From positions 1 to 22,103 of the forward strand of contig JAAEPW010000890.1 of assembly GCA_024232355.1 (NCBI GenBank): DNA of 22,103 nt, read 5' to 3'. The position numbers and the translations under genes were made by a program. A model generated the notes under the pieces. That model saw only the letters and a list, made by a program, of their open reading frames with translations. It ran no database searches and was not told the origin of the DNA. Source of the stretch: Chloroflexota bacterium (lineage in GTDB: Bacteria > Chloroflexota > Anaerolineae > B4-G1). Below are positions 7,514 through 15,428 of this stretch, in pieces. Each line of letters starts with the position of its first letter. The stretch's first letter is position 1.

Positions 7514-10500
7514 CTAGAATTCGTCGGACCCAATATCAACGCCTGCCCCCTGTGGACGCAAGTCTCCGTCGATGTCATCTACAGGTGCGCCGACGTCGGT
7601 TCCGGCGTCTATGCAGGGTGAAATGGATCTGAGATGGTAATCGTATGGCGTACCACCGACAAATAGCGGATCAGCCTCGATATTTGAGGAATCGACGCTG
7701 TAGAAACCAGTGCTGCCGGCCAGGGTATTGATACCACTGACAATGATGGAATAGGTAAAAGTAATCGAGGCGGTTCCGTTTGCATAACAGTCATGGCCGC
7801 TTCCTTTCATACCAGCTTGATTGTTCCAAAAGATACTGTTTTTTACCCAGGCCCCGCCCGAATTGGCATAGATTCCGCCGCCGCCCTGTTCGCCCACTGG
7901 ATTTGCAAGGCTGTTTCCGCTGACTATACTGTTGGTGATATAGGCCGTAGATCCATTCAAATAAAGCCCGCCCGCCTGGGTATTGGCGATGTTGTCGGTC
8001 AGGTTACTGTTTTCCAGGATTATTACCCGAGTCGGAGCATTTACAAATGCCCCGCCGCCAACACCGTTCAGTGAGGTATTGGAACTGATAGAGGACCTGA
8101 TAAAGGTCGCGGAGGTATTGGCATAAATACCGCCGCCATGACTGCCTGATGTATTAGAATTGATAGAGCTATCAATAAAGGTCGGAGATCCGCCATTGGC
8201 GTACATACCGCCGCCGACGTTGTCGGCGCTATTACTGCTAATAGTAGTATCCCCAATGGTTACAACACCGCCTAGTCTATAAAGGCCACCACCGTTATTG
8301 GTCACTGTATTGCTCTGGATGGTACTGTTTGTAACGTTGTACACACCGCCACCTTTAAAATAGATACCGCCACCGTCGGCGCCACTGTTGTTACGAATCA
8401 CAGTATCCAAAACGTCCAACCCACCGGTGCCGTTGCCTACATAAATGCCGCGGCTATTGTCTCTAATGATACTGTCTGTAACTGTAATAACTCCGATACC
8501 AAACGTGTTCACGCCGTTTGAGCCTCCAGTTATGGAAAAGCCGTCAATTACGGTGTAATCGAGTTGCCGGATATACATCGTATCAGTAAAAAGAGAGGCG
8601 GAACTGATTGTGGTCAGGTCAGGACCGCAGACAGATTCTAAAGTGATGCCTCTGTCCGAAGCGCCCCAAAGGACCAGGTTCTCAGTATATACGCCCTCGT
8701 ACACCATAATAGTCTGGTACGATACGGCATCCATGGCGGACTGAATCTGGTTGTACCAAGGGGCAGTATCGCCGGATCCTTTTCTAACCCCCACAGCATT
8801 GACCGTGTTGACCACAGTCACTTGATTGCCGGCGCCAGTGGGAGCGCCTGTGGCTGGGTCAGTCCCATCCGAAGCGCTGAACTGGTATTCGAGACTGCCA
8901 TCGCCGTTATAGTCTAGTGGCACAGTGGCCGAATAGATTTTGCCGCTGGAGCAGTCGCCGGCCGCCGCAGTCATCGTAAAAGTTTCGCCGGCATCTACCA
9001 CACTGTTGTCATCCTCATCAATCCAAACCCTGACGTAACCATTTGTGGGCGGACACTGGTTATCCAAATCAGTATATTTAACTTTGAATTCAAAGTCGCC
9101 GGTCGCCAGTCCCCGAGCCGGTTTGACACCGTTGGTACGGCACGCTTCACTCACCCAATCAAGCATCGGAGGATTATTTGACGACGAAGTAACAATTACT
9201 GTATTGTCAGATAGCGGCCCTGCATCCGCTGCCGCGTCAGCCGTTCCGTCATTGGCTCGAAAGGTATAGTTGATCACACCGTCAACAACATAGGTTAAAG
9301 TGGCCGTATAGGCATAGATCATGCCGGTGGCGTTATCGCCACTGACCGCGGTCATGGTGTGCCTTTCTCCAGCATCATAACTATCGTTTTCGTTTTCATC
9401 GATCCAAACCTGAATAACGGCTGGCGCATCTCCGTCAACGTCTGTGTACTCAATCCTGAACGCAAACGTGCTTCCATTCGCAGCGATATCAGGGTGAACA
9501 CCGTTATCTTCAAAGTATGTTTCTTCTGTCCAGGCCAGAGTTGGCAAGTTATTTATGACTGTCACTGTCCGGGTGATGGGTTGAGGGGCAATCAGGCCGC
9601 CGCCCGAGGCGTAGAAACGATAATTAAAAGTGTTGTCGCCACTCTTTGACAGAGCCAGGCGTTTGCTATACATTTTACCGTCTACAAAGTCGATATCCAT
9701 TAGGGCGGCCTCTGTCATCGTATACACTTCGGCGCTTTCATAACTACTGTTGTCATTTATATCAACCCAAAGCTCTATCAGCGATGGGAAATCGTTATTC
9801 TCATCCGTATATTCAATTCGGAATTCAAAATCACTGCCGGCCGGCGCGCTGTCCGGATCGACGCCGTCAGAGATATAGCCGTTCTCGCCGGTCCAGGTTA
9901 GGGTTGGCGCCTGCGCCACCGCCTGGAAAGGATCCCGGTATGTGTGGTCTGCATTGCCGCCATGACAATGGATACACAGGTTGCCTGAGCTGCCTCTTAT
10001 CCAGACCCTGCCGGTACTGGCGGGAAGCTGCACGTCCACCGGGGAGGGTGGATCAGAACGGTATGTAACATACGTCACTATATCATCATTGTGGTACCAT
10101 TCTCGGAGACCTGGTTCCCGGCCAATCAGTTTGCCGTCGCGCACCATAGTCAGCTGGGTTGACCCATGTACGTTATGACATACTACACAGGTCATACGGC
10201 TGTTGGTGGTACCGTCCCAGTCAGACGAATACTGGATCAAGGCTCTTCCCAGGTGAGATGCATGCCTGTTTATGCACGTACCGCTTTGGCAGCCAGTTAC
10301 CAGGTTCGTGTTCATGTTTGAGGAGCTAAGGTATGGGCCGGTATCGTGACAACTGTAACACAATCTAAAGCGATCAGCATTGTTTGGCGGCGATCCTGGG
10401 TTACCTGGCCATGGAACTTGCATCGGCTCTTGCCCACCGACCAGATTGAGCCGGTAGCTCTGACGGTAAACACTGGGGTCTGTCGTACCGCTGTCGCCAT

Positions 10501-11785
10501 CATCAAAGGTGCGAGCCAATCCGTCTATATGGGGCGTGGAAAAATCGTGGCAATCGCCGCAGCTCAATCCGGCGCCGTCTGTCACACCGCCGCTGGCCGG
10601 GTAGGTCTCTGTAACCGTCAAGCCGTGACCCGTCTTGTAATAGCCCCACCCCAAACCATAAGCGTCATAAGTATAGTTGCCGTCTTGATCACCAATTACA
10701 TTCGGCGCAGTAATGACAACGGTCACACCAATAACAGAAGGCGTGTCATCGTGGCATCCGGCGCACCATTTTTCTTTGCCGGCCATCAGGTCGTTGCCGA
10801 CGTACACGCCGCTGGCCCAATTATCCTTGGCCCCTACCGAGTCTGCCACGCTATTCACGCCGTTAAAAGACCCGCCCGGGCTGTGACAGCCATCGCAGGC
10901 CGTGGTGGTCGCCAACGGCTGGCCGTCGGTAAAAGTGGCCTGGCCGTCGTTGTGCGTTACCGCAGAAAAGAGGTGACAGGTGTCGCACGCATCGGTGTTG
11001 ATCTGGGGACCAAACGGTATAGGCGCGAAATGCGTGGTGTGGCTAGCGGCGAGGTTGGGAGATGCACCGCCGTTGGGCGGTTGGCCGTGGCAGCTGGTGC
11101 AAGACGCCATAAAACCGTCCTGGGTGTACAGATCATCGTCGACGCTGTGCAGGTGACAGGTTGTGCAATCTTGCCCACTATAGTCGACACCACCATCATG
11201 GTTGGCACCGCCATCGTGGCTGTCCATAGGGTATCCGGGATTGTTAGTGTCGCTGTGGCAGACGACGCAAATGCGACTGCTGGGAGCACCGAGCCCGTCA
11301 TCGTAGGAGTTTGTCCCCGTGATGGCCGTAAAAGCGACTGGTCCAGATCGCGTCGGAAAAGCGCCGGGCTGCACCACGACAGATTCCCTGATAGTGTACA
11401 TGTTGGCAGCGCCGTGGGGATCGTGGCACTGAACGCAGAGCAGCTCAAAATCTTCTTCGGCGCTCGCGGCATAGTCTGTGTTGCCGTGAGTAGAAACAAT
11501 GGGTGGCACTGACGCGCCGGTGCCGTTATGACACGTGTAACAATAAGCGTTATCTTGAGCGGCAGAATAGAGGACAAAAGGGCCCGAGCCAGTGTGGGTG
11601 CGATGGCACGCAGCGCAAGCGCCAGATATATTGCCATAGCCGCCGTGAGGGCCACCGTCCGCTAGGATCGTGTGCCCCGTGGCAAAGGCCAGGAGAACGG
11701 CGATTATCAGAGTGACAAACGAGAATGTGAAAAACCCAAGCGTAAATGTTCGGGGCTTCCGAATGCTCAACCCGGGGTTTTTCAT
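7514..11785 (-). CDS. Large secreted multiheme cytochrome with Ig-like and beta-helix domains (copy A)
   Basis: A protein of about 1423 residues, paralogue of the adjacent 2321-residue protein. It has a signal peptide (residues 1-42), then 13 CXXCH motifs in about 560 residues, three Ig-like repeats and one Asn/Gly-rich parallel beta-helix. It ends in DIDGDLRPQ...GSDEF at the stop, a choice-of-anchor-Q-like C-terminus. No membrane anchor follows. The ATG at 11785 is chosen because it places a normal basic n-region and hydrophobic core at the N-terminus. Starts at 11962 (TTG) or 11941 (ATG, with a weak TAGGT site) would put an odd hydrophilic extension of 52-59 residues ahead of the signal peptide. 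The gene follows the sigma factor and precedes its paralogue. A role in extracellular electron transfer is inferred from the heme number and export. Confidence 0.88.
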   Translation of the reverse strand: MKNPGLSIRKPRTFTLGFFTFSFVTLIIAVLLAFATGHTILADGGPHGGYGNISGACAACHRTHTGSGPFVLYSAAQDNAYCYTCHNGTGASVPPIVSTHGNTDYAASAEEDFELLCVQCHDPHGAANMYTIRESVVVQPGAFPTRSGPVAFTAITGTNSYDDGLGAPSSRICVVCHSDTNNPGYPMDSHDGGANHDGGVDYSGQDCTTCHLHSVDDDLYTQDGFMASCTSCHGQPPNGGASPNLAASHTTHFAPIPFGPQINTDACDTCHLFSAVTHNDGQATFTDGQPLATTTACDGCHSPGGSFNGVNSVADSVGAKDNWASGVYVGNDLMAGKEKWCAGCHDDTPSVIGVTVVITAPNVIGDQDGNYTYDAYGLGWGYYKTGHGLTVTETYPASGGVTDGAGLSCGDCHDFSTPHIDGLARTFDDGDSGTTDPSVYRQSYRLNLVGGQEPMQVPWPGNPGSPPNNADRFRLCYSCHDTGPYLSSSNMNTNLVTGCQSGTCINRHASHLGRALIQYSSDWDGTTNSRMTCVVCHNVHGSTQLTMVRDGKLIGREPGLREWYHNDDIVTYVTYRSDPPSPVDVQLPASTGRVWIRGSSGNLCIHCHGGNADHTYRDPFQAVAQAPTLTWTGENGYISDGVDPDSAPAGSDFEFRIEYTDENNDFPSLIELWVDINDNSSYESAEVYTMTEAALMDIDFVDGKMYSKRLALSKSGDNTFNYRFYASGGGLIAPQPITRTVTVINNLPTLAWTEETYFEDNGVHPDIAANGSTFAFRIEYTDVDGDAPAVIQVWIDENENDSYDAGERHTMTAVSGDNATGMIYAYTATLTYVVDGVINYTFRANDGTADAAADAGPLSDNTVIVTSSSNNPPMLDWVSEACRTNGVKPARGLATGDFEFKVKYTDLDNQCPPTNGYVRVWIDEDDNSVVDAGETFTMTAAAGDCSSGKIYSATVPLDYNGDGSLEYQFSASDGTDPATGAPTGAGNQVTVVNTVNAVGVRKGSGDTAPWYNQIQSAMDAVSYQTIMVYEGVYTENLVLWGASDRGITLESVCGPDLTTISSASLFTDTMYIRQLDYTVIDGFSITGGSNGVNTFGIGVITVTDSIIRDNSRGIYVGNGTGGLDVLDTVIRNNSGADGGGIYFKGGGVYNVTNSTIQSNTVTNNGGGLYRLGGVVTIGDTTISSNSADNVGGGMYANGGSPTFIDSSINSNTSGSHGGGIYANTSATFIRSSISSNTSLNGVGGGAFVNAPTRVIILENSNLTDNIANTQAGGLYLNGSTAYITNSIVSGNSLANPVGEQGGGGIYANSGGAWVKNSIFWNNQAGMKGSGHDCYANGTASITFTYSIIVSGINTLAGSTGFYSVDSSNIEADPLFVGGTPYDYHLRSISPCIDAGTDVGAPVDDIDGDLRPQGAGVDIGSDEF
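10752..11680 (-). repeat. Near-identical paralogous tract, copy A end
   Basis: Partner of the tract at 6453-7375, in direct orientation about 4.3 kb away. It encodes the same nine heme motifs with only a few amino acid changes, for example CHNGTG against CHDGTG and CHLHSV against CHQHSV. Two long direct repeats like this can recombine and delete or fuse the paralogues. Confidence 0.75.
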
Positions 11786-11835
11786 GAGGAAAAGCCTGGT
11801 TGAACATTGTGCAGATAGGAGTTTTGACCTTTCAT
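11782..11835 (-). CDS. Possible 17-codon leader peptide before copy A
   Basis: A short reading frame starts at an ATG right after a run of six G bases (MKGQNSYLHN...). Its TGA overlaps the preferred cytochrome start as ATGA, an arrangement typical of translational coupling. No well-spaced ribosome binding site is visible, and the paralogue has no equivalent, so it may be chance. Confidence 0.2.
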   Translation of the reverse strand: MKGQNSYLHNVQPGFSS

Positions 11836-11836
11836 C

Positions 11837-11856
11837 CCCCCGGTGAACCAAGGGGG
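11837..11856 (-). promoter_or_regulatory. GC-rich hairpin in the 5' leader of copy A
   Basis: On the minus strand CCCCC pairs with GGGGG, with an inner GGT/ACC stem and a two-base bulge. The hairpin sits about 50 bases upstream of the preferred cytochrome start, inside a leader of about 100 bases missing from the paralogue. No T-run follows, so it is not a standard terminator. A role in translation control is only a guess. Confidence 0.3.
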
Positions 11857-11968
11857 CTTTCCCGGCTTTTCCCGTAGGCGCCATATGTCGTTTTTTCTCA
11901 AGAAAACGATGCATCCTATCTAAAATCATTTGGAAATCCATTCTTGTACCTACACAAAGCAATCAATA

Positions 11969-12907
11969 TCATAGAAAATCGCGCAACCTGCGCACTCTTG
12001 CAGGATGACGAAGCCGGTGGAGTCCTTGGACCTCTATCTGGCGCACCCGTTCATAGGTCACCCCCAATTTTTCCCCCACCGCTTTAAGACTATACATCTC
12101 ACCATCCACCAGCCCATAGCGCAGTTGCAAAACGCGCGCTGTGCGCGGCGGGAGATCCTGCAGCACCTCTTGTAACACCTCTTGCAGTGCCAAAGAGATC
12201 ACTGCCTCGTCTGGCGTCGGGCTGTCCTCGTCGGTGATGAAATCACTCAACGGAATCCCTTCCTCGTCACCGATGGGCATCTCTAGCGACATGAAGGGAT
12301 GCGTTGCCTCCAATACTTTTTTTGCCCTGCGTGTAGGAATCTCTAGTACGGCAGCTAACTCTTCAAGTGTAGGTTCACGGCCCAGTTCTTGTGCCAGGTG
12401 ATGGGATGTCCGCAGCAGTTTGCTGATCTGATCCATTATGTGGGCTGGGACGCGGATAGTGTGGCTTTGATTAGCAATCGCTCTCGTGACGGCTTGCCGA
12501 ATCCACCAACGCGCATAGGCCGAGAACTTTATTCCTCGCCGGTAATTGAACTTTTTGGCGGCACGCATAAGCCCGATGTTGCCCTCCTGGATCAGGTCGA
12601 GAAAGGGTAAACCGCAATCAACGTATCTTTTGGCCAGGCTGACCACTAGGCGGGAATTAGCATGGACAAGGTGCTGGTGAGCAACCAGTCCATTATGCAC
12701 AACTTTTTCCAGTTCAGCCTGCTCTTTAAAAGTGCAACTGTCTCGGCTCAACTCTTCCTGGGCAATCTGACCAGCCTCTATACGTTCAGCGAGTGCAACC
12801 TCCTCTTTGGCAGTGAGTAGCGGCATCTGTCCAATCTCTTTGAGGTACAGTCTGACCGGATCGTCCACTGCGGCTGCGCCGGACGGGCGTTGTTCGCGTC
12901 TGAACAC
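11969..12907 (-). CDS. SigA-like (RpoD family) sigma-70 factor
   Basis: A 312-residue primary-type or group 2 sigma factor that would direct RNA polymerase to promoters. Region 1.2 lies at residues 14-47 (DDPVRLYLKEIG). Region 2 is at 84-154 with the core-binding DLIQEGNIGLMRA motif and the -10-binding KFSAYARWWIRQAVTRAI motif. Region 3 is at 160-238. Region 4 is at 245-303 with a helix-turn-helix ending LGVTYERVRQIE. There is no long region 1.1, as in group 2 factors. Residues usually read as LGVTRERIRQIEAKAL are changed here (Tyr for Arg, VQGL for AKAL), so promoter -35 preference may be shifted. The GTG start at 12907 overlaps the TAG stop of the dehydrogenase by one base (TAGTG), with GAGGGG about nine bases upstream. 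The tight coupling suggests co-expression with that gene. Confidence 0.92.
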   Translation of the reverse strand: MFRREQRPSGAAAVDDPVRLYLKEIGQMPLLTAKEEVALAERIEAGQIAQEELSRDSCTFKEQAELEKVVHNGLVAHQHLVHANSRLVVSLAKRYVDCGLPFLDLIQEGNIGLMRAAKKFNYRRGIKFSAYARWWIRQAVTRAIANQSHTIRVPAHIMDQISKLLRTSHHLAQELGREPTLEELAAVLEIPTRRAKKVLEATHPFMSLEMPIGDEEGIPLSDFITDEDSPTPDEAVISLALQEVLQEVLQDLPPRTARVLQLRYGLVDGEMYSLKAVGEKLGVTYERVRQIEVQGLHRLRHPARVRRLRDFL

Positions 12908-14010
12908 TAGAAATACCCCTCATATCCGGGAATATTCAGTTCGTCTCGCACTATTTGCAAATCTCGGCGTAGGTTAGAGTTGACGGAAACGCCTTGTTCG
13001 CGGATCAATTTTTCTTTTTCGTACTCGTGCTCACCAGCTACATAGATGCGCTCCACGCCGGGCGCTTTGCGGGCATTGTGCAGGGTGCGCATGATCTGGC
13101 CCGTGATGCAGCGGGAAACATCCAGCGGAATGAAATGCTCAATGTCGATCGCCAGAAAAAAGTGACCCAGCATGTAAGGACGCCGGGAGCCATCTGGCGC
13201 GAACCCAAGCAAATCCTTCATAAATACGCCCCCGCTCAGTGATGCTGACAGAATCTCGACTATTGTCGCCAGATCATACCCTTTGAACCCCGCCATCAGT
13301 ACACCTGCACCACCCAGAGGCAAGAGAGCAGCATTTGCCTTCCCCATATCCTCCAGAATCTTGACCGGGTCCGTGGCTGGGTTTCCATTAGCGTCAATGA
13401 CCCAACCTACGGGTACTTTTTTCTCGGCGCGAGCCAGTACCTCGATCTGGGCTCGCTGGCTGATAGATGTCGCGCCGTCAAAACTAAAAGGATAATCCAT
13501 ATCAGACGGAGCGGCAAAGGCGATGGGGTTGGTACCCAGCATCGGTTCGGTGCTAAAGGTGGGGGCGACGGCTGGACGGGCGTTGGTCACCGTCAGGCCC
13601 ATCATCCCCTCTTTGGTCGCCATTAGCGGGTAGTAGCCGGCGATACCAAAGTGAGTGCTGTTGCGTACGGTCACCGCGCCCAAGCCATATTGCTTTGCTT
13701 TGTCCATCGCCATACGCATCGAACGATAGGCAATGACGTGTCCCATACCATGGTGACCGTCCACCAGGGCGGTGGTTTCTGTCTCTTTGACGATCTCCAT
13801 ATGGGTCTTGGAAAACTGGACGCCAGCCTCAATGCGATCATAATAGTATTTGAGGCGACCCACACCGTGGGATTCGACCCCGCGCAGGTCGGAGGCGATG
13901 AGCACGTCGGCGCAGATGCGGGCCTCGTCCTCGGGCACGCCAAGCCCCCGGAATACGTCTATCATCAAGTTTTCGATGACGTCGACGGGGATGTAGGTGA
14001 TTTCCGCCAT
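12907..14010 (-). CDS. Type-2 malate/L-lactate dehydrogenase family oxidoreductase (Ldh_2)
   Basis: A 367-residue NAD(P)-dependent 2-hydroxyacid dehydrogenase of the Ldh_2 family. This family oxidises malate, L-lactate, ureidoglycolate or sulfolactate and is unrelated to the Rossmann-type enzymes. Family motifs are present: RGVESHG (43-49), the active-site NSTHFG with His120, MLGTNPIAFAAP near 157-168, a DGATSISQ stretch and VGWVIDANGNP. The length is typical, so the gene looks complete. The exact substrate cannot be read from the sequence. The ATG at 14010 follows AAGGAAC by about ten bases. The gene overlaps the sigma factor start by one base, and a decayed reading frame lies between it and the prenyl synthase. 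It is probably cytoplasmic and could supply NADH to the respiratory chain encoded nearby. Confidence 0.9.
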   Translation of the reverse strand: MAEITYIPVDVIENLMIDVFRGLGVPEDEARICADVLIASDLRGVESHGVGRLKYYYDRIEAGVQFSKTHMEIVKETETTALVDGHHGMGHVIAYRSMRMAMDKAKQYGLGAVTVRNSTHFGIAGYYPLMATKEGMMGLTVTNARPAVAPTFSTEPMLGTNPIAFAAPSDMDYPFSFDGATSISQRAQIEVLARAEKKVPVGWVIDANGNPATDPVKILEDMGKANAALLPLGGAGVLMAGFKGYDLATIVEILSASLSGGVFMKDLLGFAPDGSRRPYMLGHFFLAIDIEHFIPLDVSRCITGQIMRTLHNARKAPGVERIYVAGEHEYEKEKLIREQGVSVNSNLRRDLQIVRDELNIPGYEGYF

Positions 14011-14011
14011 A

Positions 14012-14279
14012 ATTTTACTGTTCCTTTTCCTTTCTCATTTTCATATTGATCCAGAATCCACTCCAGCTATGCGATCTCTGCATCCACAAAGATTCGCAAA
14101 TCGACCAGCACTCGTGCCACTCATTCCGTCACATCCATCATCCGCACCTTGTCGCGCTGGGCGGCCCCGGCCAATGCGTCCGTGGCGAATTCGTCGAGTA
14201 TCTCTCCGGCAAAGCAACGATAGATGAGCATACGTCTCAACATCTGCGCTCGCAGTTCAGAGTAGACACATTGCCTAGA
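14012..14279 (-). pseudogene. Decayed small gene with two in-frame stops
   Basis: The 264 bases between the prenyl synthase and the dehydrogenase read in one frame as a plausible soluble protein interrupted by TGA (14121-14123) and TAG (14067-14069). From the ATG at 14243 it reads MLRRMLIYRCFAGEILDEF..., and after the stops it continues with VARVLVDLRIFVDAEIA and LEWILDQYENEKGKG. The regular spacing of hydrophobic residues carries across both stops, which is unusual for non-coding DNA. Each stop is one change from a sense codon (CGA and CAG respectively). I do not recognise the family. The alternative is a real 40-codon gene (14121-14243) followed by non-coding sequence. Confidence 0.45.
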
Positions 14280-15312
14280 AAGAGCGTTCGGCGGCAAATC
14301 CTGCCAAACCCCACATAATATCGCGGTATGGCGAAGGTGGAAAATCGTTCAGCGTGTCCCGAGCAGCCTGGGCTAAACGGCGCGCGTCCTCAAACGTCCG
14401 TTCAAGGGCATCAGATGATCGCACGGCCGCAATCGCGGCCGCCACGACGCTTTCATCCTGGCCCATGGTTTCGTTTTCCCCATTGTCGCCGCCGAGCGTT
14501 TCGCAAGCCCCATGGAAAGTGTGCTGTTCCAACACAGTCATCACCTCATAGTGATCTGGATGTGTCTCTAAAAAGTAAAGTGTGGGCAAGGTGACCAATC
14601 CATGGCGCAAATCCTCGCCGACCGGTTTGCCCAGTTCATTTTGGTCTCCCATAAAGTCCAGTGCATCGTCCACTATTTGAAACGCCATCCCCAAATTTTT
14701 TCCATATTCGTGCAATGTGGCAACTGTTTGTTCATCAGCGTTGCCTATTACGGCGCCAGCCTTACTGCACAGGGCAAAGAGTGAAGCGGTTTTGGCGTAA
14801 ATCCGCTGATCGTACGTTGCCCGTGCAAGATGCTGGCACGGATCGCGCCGACTGAACATCTGTTGTATCTCACCATTGCAAATCGTGGACAAGGTGTCAG
14901 CGAACACCCGCATCATCTGCGCGTGCCCTGTCTCCCCAACCAGCGCAGCCGAACGCGCAAAGAGAAAATCGCCGATCAGAATCACCGCCCCCGATGGCAG
15001 GTACGAGTTCAGAGTCGGTGTACCTCGTCTCATCAATGCACCATCGATCAGATCATCGTGAACGAGCGTTGCCGTGTGAAGCAATTCAACACTCGCCGCC
15101 ACGTGGATAGCTTGATCTATGTTTGCCTGGCACAAGTGACCAGAGAGCAATGCTAATGCCGGGCGAAGACGCTTGCCGCCGCTCTCGACCAACCCATCAA
15201 CGGCCTGTATAATACCTACCTCTTGTCCTGATACCGGTGCCTTGAGCAACGTCTCGACGCGTGTCATATCTGCCCCGAGAAATTCCATATAGTGCTGATA
15301 TTCCTGTTTCAT
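14275..15312 (-). CDS. Long-chain trans-polyprenyl diphosphate synthase
   Basis: A 345-residue enzyme that adds isopentenyl diphosphate units to an allylic primer, making the long prenyl tail of menaquinone or ubiquinone. The signatures are complete: GGKRLRP (45-51), the first aspartate-rich motif DDLID (86-90) followed by RRGTPT, GDFLFA (114-119) and the second aspartate-rich motif DDALD (215-219). The C-terminus ERSF is typical. Chain length cannot be set with certainty, but length and motifs fit the heptaprenyl to decaprenyl group rather than farnesyl synthases. The ATG at 15312 has AGGAAGT upstream. Its place downstream of quinol-linked membrane and cytochrome genes fits a supply of quinone side chain for the same respiratory system. 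It is cytoplasmic or loosely membrane-associated. Confidence 0.92.
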   Translation of the reverse strand: MKQEYQHYMEFLGADMTRVETLLKAPVSGQEVGIIQAVDGLVESGGKRLRPALALLSGHLCQANIDQAIHVAASVELLHTATLVHDDLIDGALMRRGTPTLNSYLPSGAVILIGDFLFARSAALVGETGHAQMMRVFADTLSTICNGEIQQMFSRRDPCQHLARATYDQRIYAKTASLFALCSKAGAVIGNADEQTVATLHEYGKNLGMAFQIVDDALDFMGDQNELGKPVGEDLRHGLVTLPTLYFLETHPDHYEVMTVLEQHTFHGACETLGGDNGENETMGQDESVVAAAIAAVRSSDALERTFEDARRLAQAARDTLNDFPPSPYRDIMWGLAGFAAERSF

Positions 15313-15428
15313 AATCGACTTCCTTGGTCTACAGCATTGCCTAGGTTGTCAGCTCGTTGCAGAGCTTTTTCCCTATTTTCAGCTTGCACGTATCGTGTAG
15401 CAGTGATGATCCTCAATCGATGTAAAAG

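Noticed and set aside
10346..11512. A 388-codon plus-strand open frame opposite copy A
   Set aside because: A matching open frame lies opposite the same heme region in copy B at 6237-7211, so it follows from the duplicated coding strand. It has no recognisable motif.
11786..11890. Possible cyclic dinucleotide (GEMM-type) riboswitch before the cytochrome gene
   Set aside because: Such riboswitches do control multiheme cytochromes in Geobacter, but the conserved core and tetraloop-receptor pattern were not found in this leader.
14046..14318. A 90-codon plus-strand frame between dehydrogenase and prenyl synthase
   Set aside because: It is rich in His, Gln and Ser without a hydrophobic pattern, overlaps the prenyl synthase 3' end antisense and has no ribosome binding site. 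The minus-strand frame is more protein-like.
15351..15370. Plus-strand terminator-like hairpin (AGCTC/GAGCT followed by T-run)
   Set aside because: No plus-strand gene lies upstream, and on the minus strand the T-run is absent. The 5-bp stem is weak and likely chance.
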